Assembly (NCBI GenBank): GCA_029844215.1
Contig: CM056733.1
Span: 68,539,794 to 68,603,793, forward strand
Direction of reading: 5' to 3'
From: Przewalskia tangutica
Taxonomy: Eukaryota > Streptophyta > Magnoliopsida > Solanales > Solanaceae
DNA length: 64,000 nucleotides
This document shows, in pieces, positions 12,120-24,911 of this stretch (position 1 is the first letter of the stretch; the number at the start of each line of letters is the position of its first letter). The position numbers and the translations under genes are program-made. The notes below the pieces were generated by a model. It was given only the letters and a program-made list of their open reading frames with translations, was not told the origin of the DNA and made no database searches.

Positions 12120-12510
12120 CTCGCGTCGCACGCCGGAATCCCACATCGTATAAGCATGACCGTAGGGTATACAAACAAATTCGAATCAAACCCGCCTCGG
12201 TCACACGCCTAATCCCACATCGTATAAGCGTGTCCAAGCGAGTATCCTCGCGGGTCGCATGCCCGACATCTCACATCGTATAAGCATGACCATAGGTATC
12301 CTCGCGGTCGCATGCCCCATCCCACATCGTATAAGCATGACCGTAGGTAACACAAACAACCGAATCTAACCCGACTCCTGGTCACATGTCTCGGAATCCC
12401 ACATCGTATAAGCATGTCCAAGGAGTATCCCTCGTGGTCGCATGCCCCGGAATCCCACATCGTATAAGCATGACCATAGGGTAACACAAATAATGGAAGC
12501 ATACCCGTGG
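12120..12510 (-). repeat. LTR tandem array around CCCACATCGTATAAGC
   Basis: Six copies of CCCACATCGTATAAGC (one begins CTCAC) recur about every 50-75 bases, separated by variants of a CCTCGCGGTCGCATGCC segment. The same array with six copies is in the sister LTR at 17820-18175, with many small differences at C/G-rich sites. Confidence 0.85.
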
Positions 12511-12638
12511 AATCCCACTCATCGCTTGCAGACGCCCAAGTAAAGTTACAATAGCGCAAACCACTCTCCAACCGAGAGTCGCGGCAACGTAATAAAACAT
12601 AATACTTGTACTCAAATGCTATCACCAGCACACATTGG

Positions 12639-12955
12639 CAATTCTCAACTAAACAAGCCAAAATACTTATCAAGGCATACATAGAATAATTCTCAATTAA
12701 ACAAGCCAAAGTACTTATCAAGGCATACATAGAATAATTCTCAATTAAACAAGCCAAAGTACTTATCAAGGCATACATAGAATAATTCTCAATTAAACAA
12801 GCCAAAGTACTTATCAAGGTATACATAGAATAATTCTCAATTAAACAAGCCAAAGTACTTATCAAGGCATACATAGAATAATTTTCAATCAAACAAGCCA
12901 AAGTACTTATCAAGGCATACATAGAATAATTCTCAATTAAACAAGCCAAAGTACT
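12639..12955 (-). repeat. 48-bp minisatellite in the Tekay-C 3' LTR
   Basis: A 48-base unit containing ACTTATCAAGGCATACATAG and AATTCTCAATTAAACAAGCC repeats about 6.5 times with few changes. Because 48 is a multiple of three it keeps an open frame on the minus strand, which explains the repetitive protein reading. Confidence 0.95.
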
Positions 12956-15232
12956 ACGTACGTACATTCTTTTCAAAAGACTCCTTTTTATGTAAAACCC
13001 CAAGATACTAACACCCGTAGTATCAAGGTGTGTCTATTATTCAAAGTAAGATACTATACTTTTAGGAAACTCATTTCAAAGCTTGAAATCAAGTAACTTC
13101 AAATTTTTCACAAACTAGGCAAATTATGCCCATTAATCAAAATAGACAACTTTCTTAACCTTCCATAAAGCCGTTATAACCAACTTCCCATAAAGCCGTT
13201 ATAACCCTTTATGGTTTTAGACATATCCATTCCTTTTATAACCAAGAGACTTATACTTAAAACCAAGTATCAAATACTTATAAATCAAGTTTCTTAACTT
13301 TCAAAATACTTCAAGTCTCTTAATATTTAGAAAACAAGTTTCTTCTACTTTTAAACCTCAAGTAACTCACACCTTTAAAACAAGTTACTTCTCTTAAATC
13401 ATGTCATTTCTCCTCTCTTAAAACAATTAAGTAAATCACCCTTTGACTCTCTAAAGTCATTACAACAACCCTTAGGTTTTGGAACTAGACACTAGCCAAA
13501 ATATTTGGAAACCACTTCCTTTTCAAGACTCCATGTACTTTAAGTAAAATACTTTCACTTTTAAGAATCCAACTTCACTAAGGCAATGGATTATACAACT
13601 TACAATTTAAACATCAAAGTACAATCAAGGAAGTACATAGAACAAATTCTATCTTAGGCAATCCAAATACAACCAAGGAATGGATCATTTAAGGAGTAGG
13701 ACATACTTTCTTTATCTTAAGGAATCATGCTGAAGAGAGATAGTTCACATACCTTTCCTAAATCCACAAGCTGCCGAATACGCCGCACGTAAGTGTCAAC
13801 CTATAATGCTCACAACAAGACTATCAACTTCTAGTCTCTAACGTAGAATAATACTAAGTATACGGTCTCTAATTCTACGGAAAATCGGGCAGCACTTCCT
13901 TTGTTTCTACTCACTTGCCACCTTTTTCAAGGCCGAATACAATAACCAACACGCCACATTTAAGGCTCCAAACAACAACCAAACAAAGGGGATTACACGC
14001 CTTACAATACGTGTAAAATTCCGCCCCACAATTCATACCAAGTAGATTAATACTCACTAGCCATTCTCGGCCAACAATAACCAACAACACTAAGTCTTTT
14101 CCAATTCTTTTCCAATTCCAAGTTCTAAGGTCTAACATGTTATATAGTCATAAACAACTACAATTTCCTTCTTTATACAACATGCGACGACTTAAACCAA
14201 TAATCAACTTGAATTGTAATCTTAAGGCTAAACATGCTAGTTTTCGGATTAGGGTTCCAATAGCCAAAATACTTATCAAACTTCATACTATATAACTCAT
14301 TATTGCTAATATCCATATCTACAACAATAAGTAAGTCTTAACTACTAAAACGACAAAATTTATACCTTTATAAGCCCTTAAAAATTCCAAGATTCAAAGT
14401 CGCGCCTTAGCAATTCTTAGCTCCTTTCCTTATGTTCCAATCCGCTCCAAGCACTCCTTAGAATCCTATGAAGAACCCATCTTCAAGTTCCAACTTCAAA
14501 GTTGAAGAACTCCTTAAGTTTCCGTCTTGCGTCTAATACGAAAACACAATTTTTCCGAAATCTTTCTATTCAGATATCCTTACAATACCCTTAGGGACAT
14601 TGGGTTAAAGTCTTGTGGCTAATGGATCAAAACTACAAATTTTTCTAGTGGGACTATAGCCAAACCCGAGAGGTGTATGTGAAGCACAAGAGTTTCTCTA
14701 ATTTTTTCTAAGTGTTGAAGACTTGGTCTTGCACTAGGGTAGTATATAAAACACAATGGAGGGTTTAGATTGCAACACTTGAGTGGCTAGGATGAGTTTC
14801 ACTAGGATTAAGCCCAAGTGGCAAGTTGACTTTGGTCAAATATATCAAGCTTGCAAGACTTATCTTCCAAGATGGTCAATGACCATTTTACCCTCCCTAA
14901 ATTTCGTCCAAGACCACATGTGGGGGTGCCACGTGTCGCCCTCTCATTCGTCCATAAAATTCTGTAACCCTCGTGGGCCCCACAAAACGTAAAATTCCTC
15001 GGGTGGGCCCCACATGACCAAATCCGTAAAAGTAAATTTCCAAAATGTTAATAAGTTCCATACTCTTCAAATAATGCATTTTGAGAATCCAATTCTCAAC
15101 AACGAACATTTTTCCTTTCCGACGTTTCTAAGATTTTCCGTCGGAAAAACAATTCTTCCTTTCGCACTAATTTCCAAGTCTTGATTCCTTACGCATATTC
15201 TCTTATACATGTCCCGACTTACTGGTGTAACA

Positions 15233-16110
15233 TTCTTCCTTAGAAACATTCGTCCCCGAATGTTCTTAGACGGATGTCATGCTATACAAACTCCTGCATA
15301 AACTCTATACTATTCCTATCAATCAAAACTGCACAAGACCAACGATGCCACACATGGCCACCATATAACATACGTAAACATAACAATGGACCTTCCATCC
15401 GTGGTCCTTCTCACAAAACTCAAGGTTACATTTTCTCAAACACGGATCCTTAAAGGTTCCTTTCTTTCCTTACTTGTCATACTTTCTCGCATTTCCAAAC
15501 TTAATTAGTAAACGCATAACATCTCAATATTGTTTCGTTTCCCCAATCCTTGGATTTACTATCCAAACTTGGCCATATTGCTACTTACATTCCCGTTAAG
15601 GCTCTTCTCGGTCCTTACGACTGACCCGTGGAACGATCCACAAACTCGCATAACGATTAACTAAACTTGGGCTTGACATCCTCGTGACCCTATCACATAA
15701 TCTGACCATTTCTAATCGACATCACCCCATTCCATACTACCCGAATCTAAATGAGTCCACAACCCACCCATCGCCACACTTAACCTCTTATTCTTAGTCC
15801 AAATAAATCTCTCTTATCTCAAGGTACTTCTCACCCTATCCTCCCATTCACTAGAGGTTCACACATAAGCCAAAGTATTTCTACTATACATCCTTCCCTA
15901 TCGGTCTTACATCATTACGGGTAATTACAACTTGTGAACTCTACACAACTATAGTCTCAAAGGCACTTATCATTCTTGTCAACATTCTTAACTTTTCACT
16001 TTACTAATCAAAGTATCCCTACCTGCGGGTAATATCACTTACAACTGCTAGCAACACATGGAAAACATATATGTTAGGGCGAAATTTGAACCTATCAATG
16101 CACGTATGAT
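15233..16110 (-). other. Non-coding remnant between gag and 3' LTR of Tekay-C
   Basis: On the minus strand the end next to the LTR reads GAATGTTTCTAAGGAAGAATG, a decayed form of the Tekay polypurine tract (compare the intact run of Gs in element F at 46558-46590). The rest is pyrimidine-rich on the plus strand with no recognisable domain. RT and integrase would be expected here and are missing. Confidence 0.55.
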
Positions 16111-16952
16111 TCAAAAGAATCGAAATATACCTGTAACCCCATGCGATGTCGCCTCCTGATCCTGTCCCGTAGTCACGTCATCTACGCAGTCAAGGACCGC
16201 AGAACCATAAACTCCACCTCGACCTCTACCATGACCGGTGACATCCAACACCGCTCGGGGACGCATTGCGGAGGAAAGAGAATCAACCATCACCGATGGT
16301 GAGCCACCTACGGTGCTCTTTCTAACAGACATTCCACTTCTTGGCCCGGACGGTCACAATAATAACAAACACACTGTGCCGTGACGGCATTTCCCCAAAT
16401 GACGCTTACTGATAAACACTGAGGAATATGTGGCCTCGACTGAGAAAATCCTCTGCTCCTCTGAGAACCTCGACCCCTGGAGCTTGGACCGGCTCCTAAA
16501 TACCTTGTGGGGTCCAATATCCCACCTGTGAGCTGCGGGGGTATGTACTGGGTAGGCTGGGACGAATATCTCACTCATTCTTGAAATTTGCTCGTCCAAA
16601 ACTCACCGGGATAACCAACCGGTCTAGCCCTCTTACGCTGATCTCCACGTTGGCCCTCTACCCTCTGTACACCTGTCTGTACTGGCCGAATAACCTCCTG
16701 CTGATGAAACTGTAGCACCGCTATCTTGGTCAATAACATAACTGCTTCCCTCATGACCCTATAGTCTTCTCCTAACTGAGAAACTGGAGGCTCTGGTGCT
16801 GGGGCCTCAAAACCTGGCGCAGAAGAACTCGCCGACTGCGGAACAACATCTGGTATACCCTGGGCATAAGCCCTATCAACTCTCTGAGTCTGACTAGTAG
16901 CTCCTGCTACTCCTTTGCCCTTCTGGGCGGCTGTTGCCCTCCTTGGAGGCAT
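16111..16952 (-). pseudogene. gag: Decayed Tekay-type gag of element C
   Basis: The start at 16952 reads MPPRRATAAQKGKG, the usual N-terminus of Tekay/Del gag, about 200 bases after the primer site. The first frame runs to 16575 and includes an APEPPVSQLGEDYR segment; the capsid core expected after it is missing. A second frame (16574-16308) has PPQLTGG..SSRGRGSQRSRG and a knuckle-like CVCYYCDRPG. A third (16332-16111) has a GHGRGRGGVYGSA linker as seen near the gag-protease boundary. Deletions and frameshifts make it non-functional, although some frameshifts may be sequencing error. Confidence 0.75.
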
Positions 16953-17140
16953 AACTGTAACACAAAATTACGTCAGAGAGGAATTATCTTACTAACACAG
17001 CTCTATGGCACGATCTTAGAGTGAGAAGAATAGAAACCAACTCCTAAAAGTCCTGTAGCCTCCTGTTTATGGGTGTGGCGCGCAACACACCGATAATCAA
17101 GACTCAACTAGACACGATCGTAGACATTCCGGGGATCGAT

Positions 17141-17153
17141 CGCTCGATACCAC
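17141..17153 (-). other. Primer-binding site of Tekay-C (altered)
   Basis: The minus strand reads GTGGTATCGAGCG next to the 5' LTR. The standard site is TGGTATCAGAGC; here CAGAG appears as CGAG. The same form appears in elements F and H, whereas D keeps the standard site. Confidence 0.7.
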
Positions 17154-17819
17154 TCGTCACTCCCGAACCCGGGCGTGGTGGTGCCTACCCGCACCCCTAC
17201 CTTAACAACTAAGTAAACTGCGGAAACTAAATAACACCATTTTTTTAAAAAAAACCAACACACGTGCAAGGGCAAAGCCGACAAGGCTGCCATAATATAC
17301 ATAACAAAAGACACTACACCGTACATGAGTCCAATCCCACATATGAATACAGACCTCTAAGAGTTATACTGAACTATGACGGGACAAGGCCCCGCCGCAT
17401 CTATAATCGTACAAAAGCCTGCATCAAGGAACTTATACCAAAAAGATAAACTCCCGAATGAAGGAGCTATCCAAAACTCGACTGCAGTCCTACACTGCAG
17501 ATCACCAAACAACAGACCTAAACTCATGCGATGAACGCGGCCGAAGGAGGTCGATGCGAAGAATGTACCAAGTATGTGAAACAATAAGTGCGTAATGAAA
17601 TCATAACGGTCTAAACAAAGCAGAGACACGTATGATAGCCAACCTACGATACACAATACATAAGCGATTATATCAAGTCCGGACGTGCCTCAAAGTCACT
17701 ATTCAAATATAACTATGGGTCTCGCCCATAATATCAATCATGCGTGGAATCCTTCCTCACCGCTGCCGTGATCCATGATATAATATAACACCAATAAGCA
17801 TATCCAAGAGTATCCTCGC

Positions 17820-18175
17820 GTCGCATGCCTAATCCCACATCGTATAAGCATGACCGTGGGGTATACAAACAACCGAATCAAACCGCCTCGTCACATGCCT
17901 CTAATCCCACATCGTATAAGCGTGTCCAGGAGTATCCTCGTGGTCGCATGCCGGCATCCCACATCGTATAAGCATGACCATAGGGTATCCTCGCGGTCGC
18001 ATGCCCGGATCCCACATCGTATAAGCATGACCGTAGGGTAACACAAACAAACCGAATCTAACGACTCGCGGTCACGTGCCCTAATCCCACATCGTATAAG
18101 ACGTGTCGAGTATCCTCGTGGTCGCATGCCCGAAATCCCACATCGTATAAGCATGACCATAGGGTAACACAAATA
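17820..18175 (-). repeat. LTR tandem array around CCCACATCGTATAAGC, second copy
   Basis: Six occurrences of CCCACATCGTATAAGC, matching the array at 12120-12510 in the sister LTR. Spacer bases at CCGG, CTGG and CGGG sites are often shortened relative to the sister. Confidence 0.85.
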
Positions 18176-18313
18176 ATGGAAGCATACGTGGAATCCCACA
18201 CCGTCGCTGCGTCGCTCCAAGTAAAGTTACAATGGCAGCAACCTCCAACCGTAGTCGCGGCAACGTAATAAAACATAATACTTGTACTCAAATGCTATCA
18301 CCAGCACACATTG

Positions 18314-18630
18314 GCAATTCTCAACTAAACAAGCCAAAGTACTTATCAAGGCATACATAGAATAATACTCAATTAAACAAGCCAAAGTACTTATCAAGGC
18401 ATACATAGAATAATTCTCAATTAAACAAGCCAAAGTACTTATCAAGGCATACATAGAATAATTCTCAATTAAACAAGCCAAAGTACTTATCAAGGCATAC
18501 ATAGAATAATTCTCAATTAAACAAGCCAAAGTACTTATCAAGGCATACATAGAATAATTCTCAATCAAACAAGCCAAAGTACTTATCAAGGCATACATAG
18601 AATAATTCTCAATTAAACAAGCCAAAGTAC
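18314..18630 (-). repeat. 48-bp minisatellite in the Tekay-C 5' LTR
   Basis: Same 48-base unit and about the same copy number (6.5) as at 12639-12955. Confidence 0.95.
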
Positions 18631-20927
18631 TACGTACGTACATTCTTTTCAAAAGACTCCTTTTTATGTAAAACCCCAAGATACTAACACCCGTAGTATC
18701 AAGGTGTGTCTATTTTTCAAAGTAAGATACTATACTTTTAGGAAACTCATTTCAAAGCTTGAAATCAAGTAACTTCAAATGTTTCACAAACTAGGCAAAT
18801 TATGCCCATTAATCAAAATAGACAACTTTCTTAACCTTCCATAAAGCCGTTATAACCAACTTCCCATAAAGCCGTTATAACCCTTTATGGTTTTAGACAT
18901 ATCCATTCCTTTTATAACCAAGAGACTTATACTTAAAACCAAGTATCAAATACTTATAAATCAAGTTTCTTAACTTTCAAAATACTTCAAGTCTCTTAAT
19001 ATTTAGAAAACAAGTTTCTTCTACTTTTAAACCTCAAGTAACTCACACCTTTAAAACAAGTTACTTCTCTTAAATCATGTCATTTCTCCTCTCTTAAAAC
19101 AATTAAGTAAATCACTCCTTTGACTCCTCTAAAGTCATTACAACAACCCTTAGGTTTTGGAACTAGGACACTAGCCAAAATATTTGGAAACCACTTCCTT
19201 TTCAAGACTCCATGTACTTTAAGTAAAATACTTTCACTTTTAAGAATCCAACTTCACTAAGGCAATGGATTATACAACTTACAATTTAAACATCAAAGTA
19301 CAATCAAGGAAGTACATAGAACAAATTCTATCTTAGGCAATCCAAATACAACCAAGGAATGGATCATTTAAGGAGTAGAACATACTTTCTTTATCTTAAG
19401 GAATCATGCTAGAAGAGGAGATAGTTCACATACCTTTTCGGCTAAATCCACAAGCTAAGCCGAATACGCCGTACATAGAAGTGTCAACCTATAATGGTCA
19501 CAACAAGACTATCAACTTCTAGTCTCTAACGTAGAATAATACTAAGTATACGGTCTCTAATTCTACGGAAAATCGGGCAACACTTCCTTTGTTTCTACTC
19601 ACTTGCCACCTTTTTCAAGGCCGAATACAATAACCAACACGCCACATTTAAGGCTCCAAACAACAACCAAACAAAGGGGATTACACGCCTTACAATACGT
19701 GTAAAATTCCGCCCCACAATTCATACCAAGTAGATTAATACTCACTAGCCATTCTCGGCCAACAATAACCAACAACACTAAGTCTTTTCCAATTCTTTTC
19801 CAATTCCAAGTTCTAAGGTCTAACATGTTATATAGTCATAAACAACTACAATTTCCTTCTTTATACAACATGCGACGACTTAAACCAATAATCAACTTGA
19901 ATTGTAATCTTAAGGCTAAACATGCTAGTTTTCGGATTAGGGTTCCAACAGCCAAAATACTTATCAAACTTCATACTATATAACTCATGCTTGCTAATAT
20001 CCATATCTACAACAATAAGTAAGTCTTAACTACTAAAACGACAAAATTTATACCTTTATAAGCCCTTAAAAATTCCAAGATTCAAAGTCGCGCCTTAGAA
20101 ATTCTTAGCTCCTTTCCTTATATTCCAATCCGCTCCAAGCACTCCTTAGAAGCCTATGAAGAACCGATCTTCAACTTCCAACTTCAAAGTTGAAGAACTC
20201 CTTAAGTTTCCGTCTTGCGACTAATACGAAAACGCCGTTTTTTCGAAATCTTTCTATTGAGATATCCTTACAATACCCTTAGGGACATTGGATTAAAGTC
20301 TTGTGGCTAATGGATCAAAACTACAAATTTTTCTAGTGGGACTATAGCCAAACCCGAGAGGTGTATGTGAAGCACAAGAGTTTCTCTAATTTTTTCTAAG
20401 TGTTGAAGACTTGGTCTTGCACTAGGGTAGTATATAAAACACAATGGAGGGTTTATATTGCAACACTTGAGTGGCTAGGATGAGTTTCACTAGGATTAAG
20501 CCCAAGTGGCAAGTTGACTTTGGTCAAATATATCAAGCTTGCAAGACTTATCTTCCAAGATGGTCAATTACCATTTTACCCTCCCTAAATTTCGTCCAAG
20601 ACCACATGTGGGGGTGCCACATGTCGCCCTCTCATTCGTCCATAAAATTTCGTAACCCTCGTGGGCCCCACAAAACGTAAAATTCCTCGGGTGGGCCCCA
20701 CATGACCAAATCCGTAAAAGTAAATTTCCAAAATGTTAATAAGTTCCATACTCTTCAAATAATGCATTTTGAGAATCCAATTCTCAACAACGAACATTGT
20801 TTCTTTCCGACGTTCGGAAGATTTTCCGTCGGAAAAACAATTCTTCCTTTCGTACCAATTTCCAAGTCTTGATTCCTTACGTACATTCTCTTATACATGT
20901 CCTGGACTTACGGGGTGTAACAAATGT

Positions 20928-22010
20928 AACCTTTCTAGTAATACAGTGATGAGTCCAAGGGAGCAATGCCAAGCAATAAGTTTGAGAAGTGGGAAGCAGT
21001 TAGAGCAGAGGGCACCCCAACCAGTGGTTGAAAAGGAGAAGGATGTGGGGAAGACATTTGAGGTAGAAAAAGAGGGGGTTACTGATGACCGCCCTATTTT
21101 AGAGAAGGCTCCACCCGCGGTGATGAGGGAGTATACATACAAAATTTCTTACCCTCAAAGACTGCAGAAGAAGACTTTGGATAAGCAGTTTTCGAAATTT
21201 TTGGAGGTATTCAAAAAACTGCAAATCAATCTTTCATTCATTAAAGTTTTGGAGCAGATGCCAGCTTATGTGAAATTCATGAAAGACATCCTGTTTAAAA
21301 AGAGGAAGCTGAAAGATTATGAGACAATGGTGCTAACAGAGGAGTGCAGTGCTATATTGCAGAAGAAACTTCCCCCTAAGTTGAGAGACCTAGGGAGTTT
21401 CACCTTACCTTGCACCATATGAAGTGTTACATGCAAAAGGGTTTTATGTGATTTGGGGGAAAGTATCAATCTTATGCCCCTCTCAGTGTTCAAAAGACTT
21501 TGTTTGGGGGAAGCGAGACCAACCACAGTTACCCTGCAGCTAGCTGATCGCTCGATTGTGCATCACAAGTGGGTAAATTCATCCTTCCTGCTGATTTCCT
21601 CATTTTAGACATGGATGAAGATGAAAATATGCCCATGATCCTTGGGAGACCATTCCTAGCCACAGGGAGAGCCCTAATTGATGTTGAAAATGGGGAGTTA
21701 AAACTCAGAGTCCAAGGTGAGGAAATTGTATTCAAAGTCTTCAAGCAGCCCACTGAACCTCAAGTCGATGCTAGATGTTTTACTATTGGGGTAGTTGACA
21801 AGGTTGATCCTGAGAAAGGCCTCACAAGTACTGATGCTCGTGGGGTACCGCCAAAGCAGACATGAAGAACCTGATGGTAAGACTTCTGAACTAGCTATTG
21901 ATGAAAAAGAATTGAACTCCTCTAAAATCAGAACTGTGAAAAAGAAGAGGAGGAGGAGAAAGAGAATGGTGCTAAAATGGATATGCGGAGGGGACACTCT
22001 ACCCCCTTGA
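20928..22010 (+). pseudogene. Gag C-terminus and aspartic protease of Athila-B, with frameshifts
   Basis: This continues gag directly after the AATGT duplication. It includes QAISLRSGKQLEQRAPQ, typical of the Athila gag-protease linker, PQRLQKK..KQFSKFLEVFKKL, then TEECSAILQKKLPPKLRDLG. The protease active site reads LCDLGESINLMP, where the E copy has LCDFGASINLMP, so the Ala after the Gly is Glu. A stop ends the first frame at about 21422. The following part (LPADFLILDMDED, ILGRPFLATGRALID) is in another frame from 21569, after a short deletion. The protease would cleave the polyprotein. It is non-functional here. No RT follows. Confidence 0.8.
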
Positions 22011-23493
22011 TTTAGTAAGCAACCTGCATCCGACTACAAGACGTTAAAGACAGCGCTACTTGGGAGGCAACCCAATATTTTTAATTATGTTATTTCAATT
22101 TTGTTTTAGTCCATTTTATTTTGTCTTGAACAGTCTCACGATCTGATATGTTAGTGTTTTTGGATGACAGATAAAGGCAGAGGCTCACTCCGAAGGGCGA
22201 AGGCTTCACAATGCAGAAACCGGAGGACATCAAATTTTTCGAAACAAAGACATGCGCAGTGGTCGAGGACGCGGTGCAGGGTCAAGGGACCGCGGTTCCT
22301 CCTTCGGCAATGTGCACAGTAATTTGTCCTTCATCCCAAACCATAACCGCTGTGTTGTGTCAGTAAGTTGTCTCTTTATTTTTTAGTCTTCACACATTGG
22401 GGACAATGTGTCGATTAAGTTTGGGGGAGGGGGGTGTCTTATTTTGTCTTATTGTTTTTGAGTTTTTTTTATTTGTCTTTGTGTTGTTTTATGTGTTTTT
22501 GAGTCATAATTTTTTTAATGGATCATGCATGTTGTAGTTTCTAACGATATTGAGTGGATAAAATGGGAGAATGTAATGGAATTAAAAGCGACAATCTGTG
22601 TGCTTAAGTTAGATATGCCAAAAATTCATGACATCTAATTATTTGGGATATGTGTGCTTAGCCTATGTGTTGTAAATTATGGACAGAAAGGTTGAAAATG
22701 TCTAGAAAATCTATTTGCTTATTATTTGAAGCAAAATAGTTAAGATGTACATGTTTATGAAGATGATTCAGGCATTCTTTGATAGCCCTTCTGACTGTTC
22801 ATTATCTACCCTGACATAATTTGTATCATTAGTCAGCCCCTTTGAGCCTAAAATAATATCTTTGTTGACACCCTATGATTCCTTGTTGTGCCACAAGTGA
22901 GAATTGAAAACTCTTAGGATGAAAAGTGTTGAAAAAGAAATAAAAAGATAGTGAAAATTTGATGCACCCCAATGAAAAATATGCAAAAGCCTAAGTTTGG
23001 GGGTGCTTGTTATTTGTAATATGTCTCATTCTCTCAAAAGAAAAGAGAGGAGAAAATAGTTATGAGACTAAAGAGAAAGTCAAAAAGAAGGAAAAATGAG
23101 TCGAATGAAAAATGCTTATGGTACGTAATTTGAGCCTAAATGCCAACTTTTACCTACCCCTGCCTAAGCCTACATTACAACCCTTGAAAGTCCTGAAGAT
23201 CCTTAATGTGTATGTCTATGATTAGTGGAGAATAACAAGTAAACAGGTCTATAACATTTTGGAAAAGATGGAATGAAATTGACACGCATAGGTTAGGTGA
23301 TTGTATTTCTAGTGATTGTGATCTAATTGAATTAACGAAATATCTAACTTGAAATTCTAGATTGCTGAATATTCATGCTATATATGTTCTAACATATTAT
23401 CTCAACTTTCATCCAGAATTTTGAAAAAGCATTTCTATAATTGCTTGATTCATTTCATAGAGTCTTTATTTTTATTTTTGTTTTTGTTTTGTG
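22011..23493 (+). other. Non-coding 3' region of Athila-B
   Basis: No protein of the element is encoded here. In order it holds a conserved block (GACGTTAAAGACAGCGCT, then GGGAGGCAACCCAA) at about 22041-22074, a splice-acceptor-like TTGGATGACAG near 22166, a GC-rich block at 22255-22310, the hairpin ACACATTG-GGGA-CAATGTGT at 22392-22411, and polypurine-tract-like AAGTTTGGGGG motifs at about 22415-22425 and 22992-23002. The same order occurs in elements E and I. Confidence 0.7.
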
Positions 23494-23533
23494 CTTTACT
23501 CGAGGGCGAGTAAAGTGTAAGTTTGGGGGTGTT
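23494..23533 (+). promoter_or_regulatory. Hairpin plus polypurine tract of Athila-B
   Basis: Arms CTTTACTCG (23494-23502) and CGAGTAAAG (23507-23515) form a perfect 9-bp stem with loop AGGG. GTAAGTTTGGGGGTG follows and leads to the LTR start TGTTG at 23534. The polypurine tract primes plus-strand DNA synthesis. Elements E and I have the same hairpin with a G:C pair where this one has A:T. Confidence 0.8.
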
Positions 23534-24911
23534 TGTTGTGTATTTTATACACTCTTTTAAGTCCTTTTTAGTTAGCATTTTACTCTTTTATTTTGCGTTT
23601 AGTATAGTGTTAGGTGTTGTTTTTCTTTTTGAGTCACATCGGTCATAAAGGAGAAATGTCACTTTTGAGGATGAAATGAGCTTAATTGAAATGAAAATTG
23701 CACAAGCACAACCCAAGGAATGAAGCCTAAGAAGTGCCACGAAGAATAGAACAAATCAGGCGGGATCGGGCGAAAATCAGAGAGGCCCCGCGGTTCCTGG
23801 CCAGGTAGCACCGCGGTGCCATAGAATTGCGGTCAAGAAAATTAGCACTGAGGCGTAAAATTTCCAGAAAGTCCAAAATTGAAACACCGTCGAAGGCACC
23901 ACGGTCCAGGCAAGAGGAACCGCGGTGCCATGTTTCCAGTAAGTTGCCAGTGATTTCAGCCCATTAGCATCGCGGTGCCGACGCGTAAAAATCAGAATCC
24001 GAGTCGAGTTTTGACAAGGGTAAAAGGGTCCGAAGCAAGGTTTCTCTCAGATATATAAATACCCTAAACCATGTCATTATTAAGGATACTACTTTGGAGG
24101 AGGGAACGACGTCTAGAAGAAAGATTAGAGACATCTTCTTGTTTAAGTTATTTTCTTTCCCTTATTTTATTTCAGCTTATGTTGGATTGTAATTTAGTTC
24201 ACATGACAATGTTTAGGAGTTAATTACTTTAGTAGGGTTTTCCGTAGAATCTTCTTGAAACTATTTCATATAGTTTATGCATAGTTATTGATTCTTCTTC
24301 AGCATATTAAGATCTATTCAATATTGTTATGATTGCTTGATAATTAACTAGCTATTAATTGTCATCACTTATATGATTTGGAATCAAAAGTCTTAAAGGT
24401 GAGATTTGAATATGCTGTAATTGTCTAGACATAGGTTAAAATCGTGGACGAAAGTACCCCGATACTTGTGTAGTAATTAAGGTTATTTTTCTTAATCCTC
24501 CTGTGTGGTAAAATCTATCATAGAAATATAGAAGGTTTCTACACAAGGTTGAGCTCTTGTATGTTCTAACCGGAATATGATGACAGATTAGTTAACCTGC
24601 TATCTTAATAAGAAGAAGAACATTAGCATTGCATTAACACGTGAAAGAGTGGATAGTTGAGGAGATTGGAACCCTATTTCCTTCATAACTGTTATAAACC
24701 CAAAGACTTATAATCTTTAGTTTATTTCCTGCAATTAGTCATAATGCGTAGTTATGATTCTCAAACTAAAGAACGTCAACCAAATAGATACCATAGAATA
24801 GATATTTGGTACTTAATAAACCAGTCTCTGTGGATGATAAATTCGGTCTTACAGATCTTTATTACTTGAATGATACGTACACTTGCGTAAGCACTTAGAA
24901 ATATCGCAACA
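23534..24911 (+). repeat. 3' LTR of Athila-B
   Basis: About 1.38 kb from TGTTGTG to GCAACA. It holds a GC-rich palindromic block (GCACCGCGGTGCC type) at 23783-23990, a TATA box at 24051-24060 and the conserved ending with ACCAGTCTCTGTGGATGATAA. The flank ACACT follows at 24912-24916. Confidence 0.85.
24051..24060 (+). promoter_or_regulatory. Probable TATA box of the Athila-B LTR
   Basis: ATATATAAATACCC lies about 520 bases into the LTR, after the GC-rich block. Position and sequence parallel CTATAAATAC in Athila-I. Confidence 0.6.

Larger units (their letters stand above)
11449..15232 (-). repeat. 3' LTR of Tekay-C
   Basis: About 3.8 kb, non-coding, ending GGTGTAACA at 15232. It contains two tandem arrays (12120-12510 and 12639-12955) and the CATAAAG/GTTATAAC/CTTTATG module at 13164-13214. 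A 264-residue reading at 12209-13003 is only the translation of these arrays. Confidence 0.85.
11449..20922 (-). mobile_element. Tekay-like non-autonomous element C
   Basis: Two long LTRs (11449-15232 and 17155-20922) enclose only about 1.9 kb, holding a decayed gag. RT and integrase are absent. The target duplication is AATGT at 11444-11448 and 20923-20927. LTR ends read TGTCACG..GTGTAACA on the plus strand, the reverse of the usual TGTTACAC..CGTGACA. Long stretches of the two LTRs are identical, so the insertion is young relative to its decayed Athila-B host. The class corresponds to gag-only terminal-repeat elements (TR-GAG). Confidence 0.85.
17155..20922 (-). repeat. 5' LTR of Tekay-C
   Basis: Sister of 11449-15232 and nearly identical over long AT-rich stretches (for example 18640-20920 against 12950-15230). 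The primer-site end is blurred: TGTCACGCCCCG in the sister reads CGTCACTCCCG here, so the boundary is accurate to a few bases. The CATAAAG..CTTTATG module is at 18840-18890. Confidence 0.85.
9673..24911 (+). mobile_element. Athila-like element B, non-autonomous, interrupted by Tekay-C
   Basis: This element has a 5' LTR remnant (9673-9926), a tRNA-Asp primer site, gag, protease, a long non-coding 3' region, a hairpin plus polypurine tract and a complete 3' LTR (23534-24911). There is no trace of RT, RNase H or integrase between protease and 3' LTR, so it must have used enzymes from another element. Tekay-C sits in gag at 11449-20922 with target duplication AATGT. The base string ACACT after the 3' LTR is matched not at 9673 but outside the antisense LTR at 1-507, suggesting that an inversion broke the 5' LTR. 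Confidence 0.8.

Noticed and set aside
12120..12510. Regular repeats and spacers resembling a CRISPR array
   Set aside because: The spacers are related to one another, the repeat lies in a plant LTR and is duplicated in the sister LTR.
12209..13003. A 264-residue minus-strand protein with 16-residue repeats
   Set aside because: It is the translation of the 48-bp minisatellite and neighbouring array inside an LTR; the sister LTR carries a differently broken version (18227-18679).
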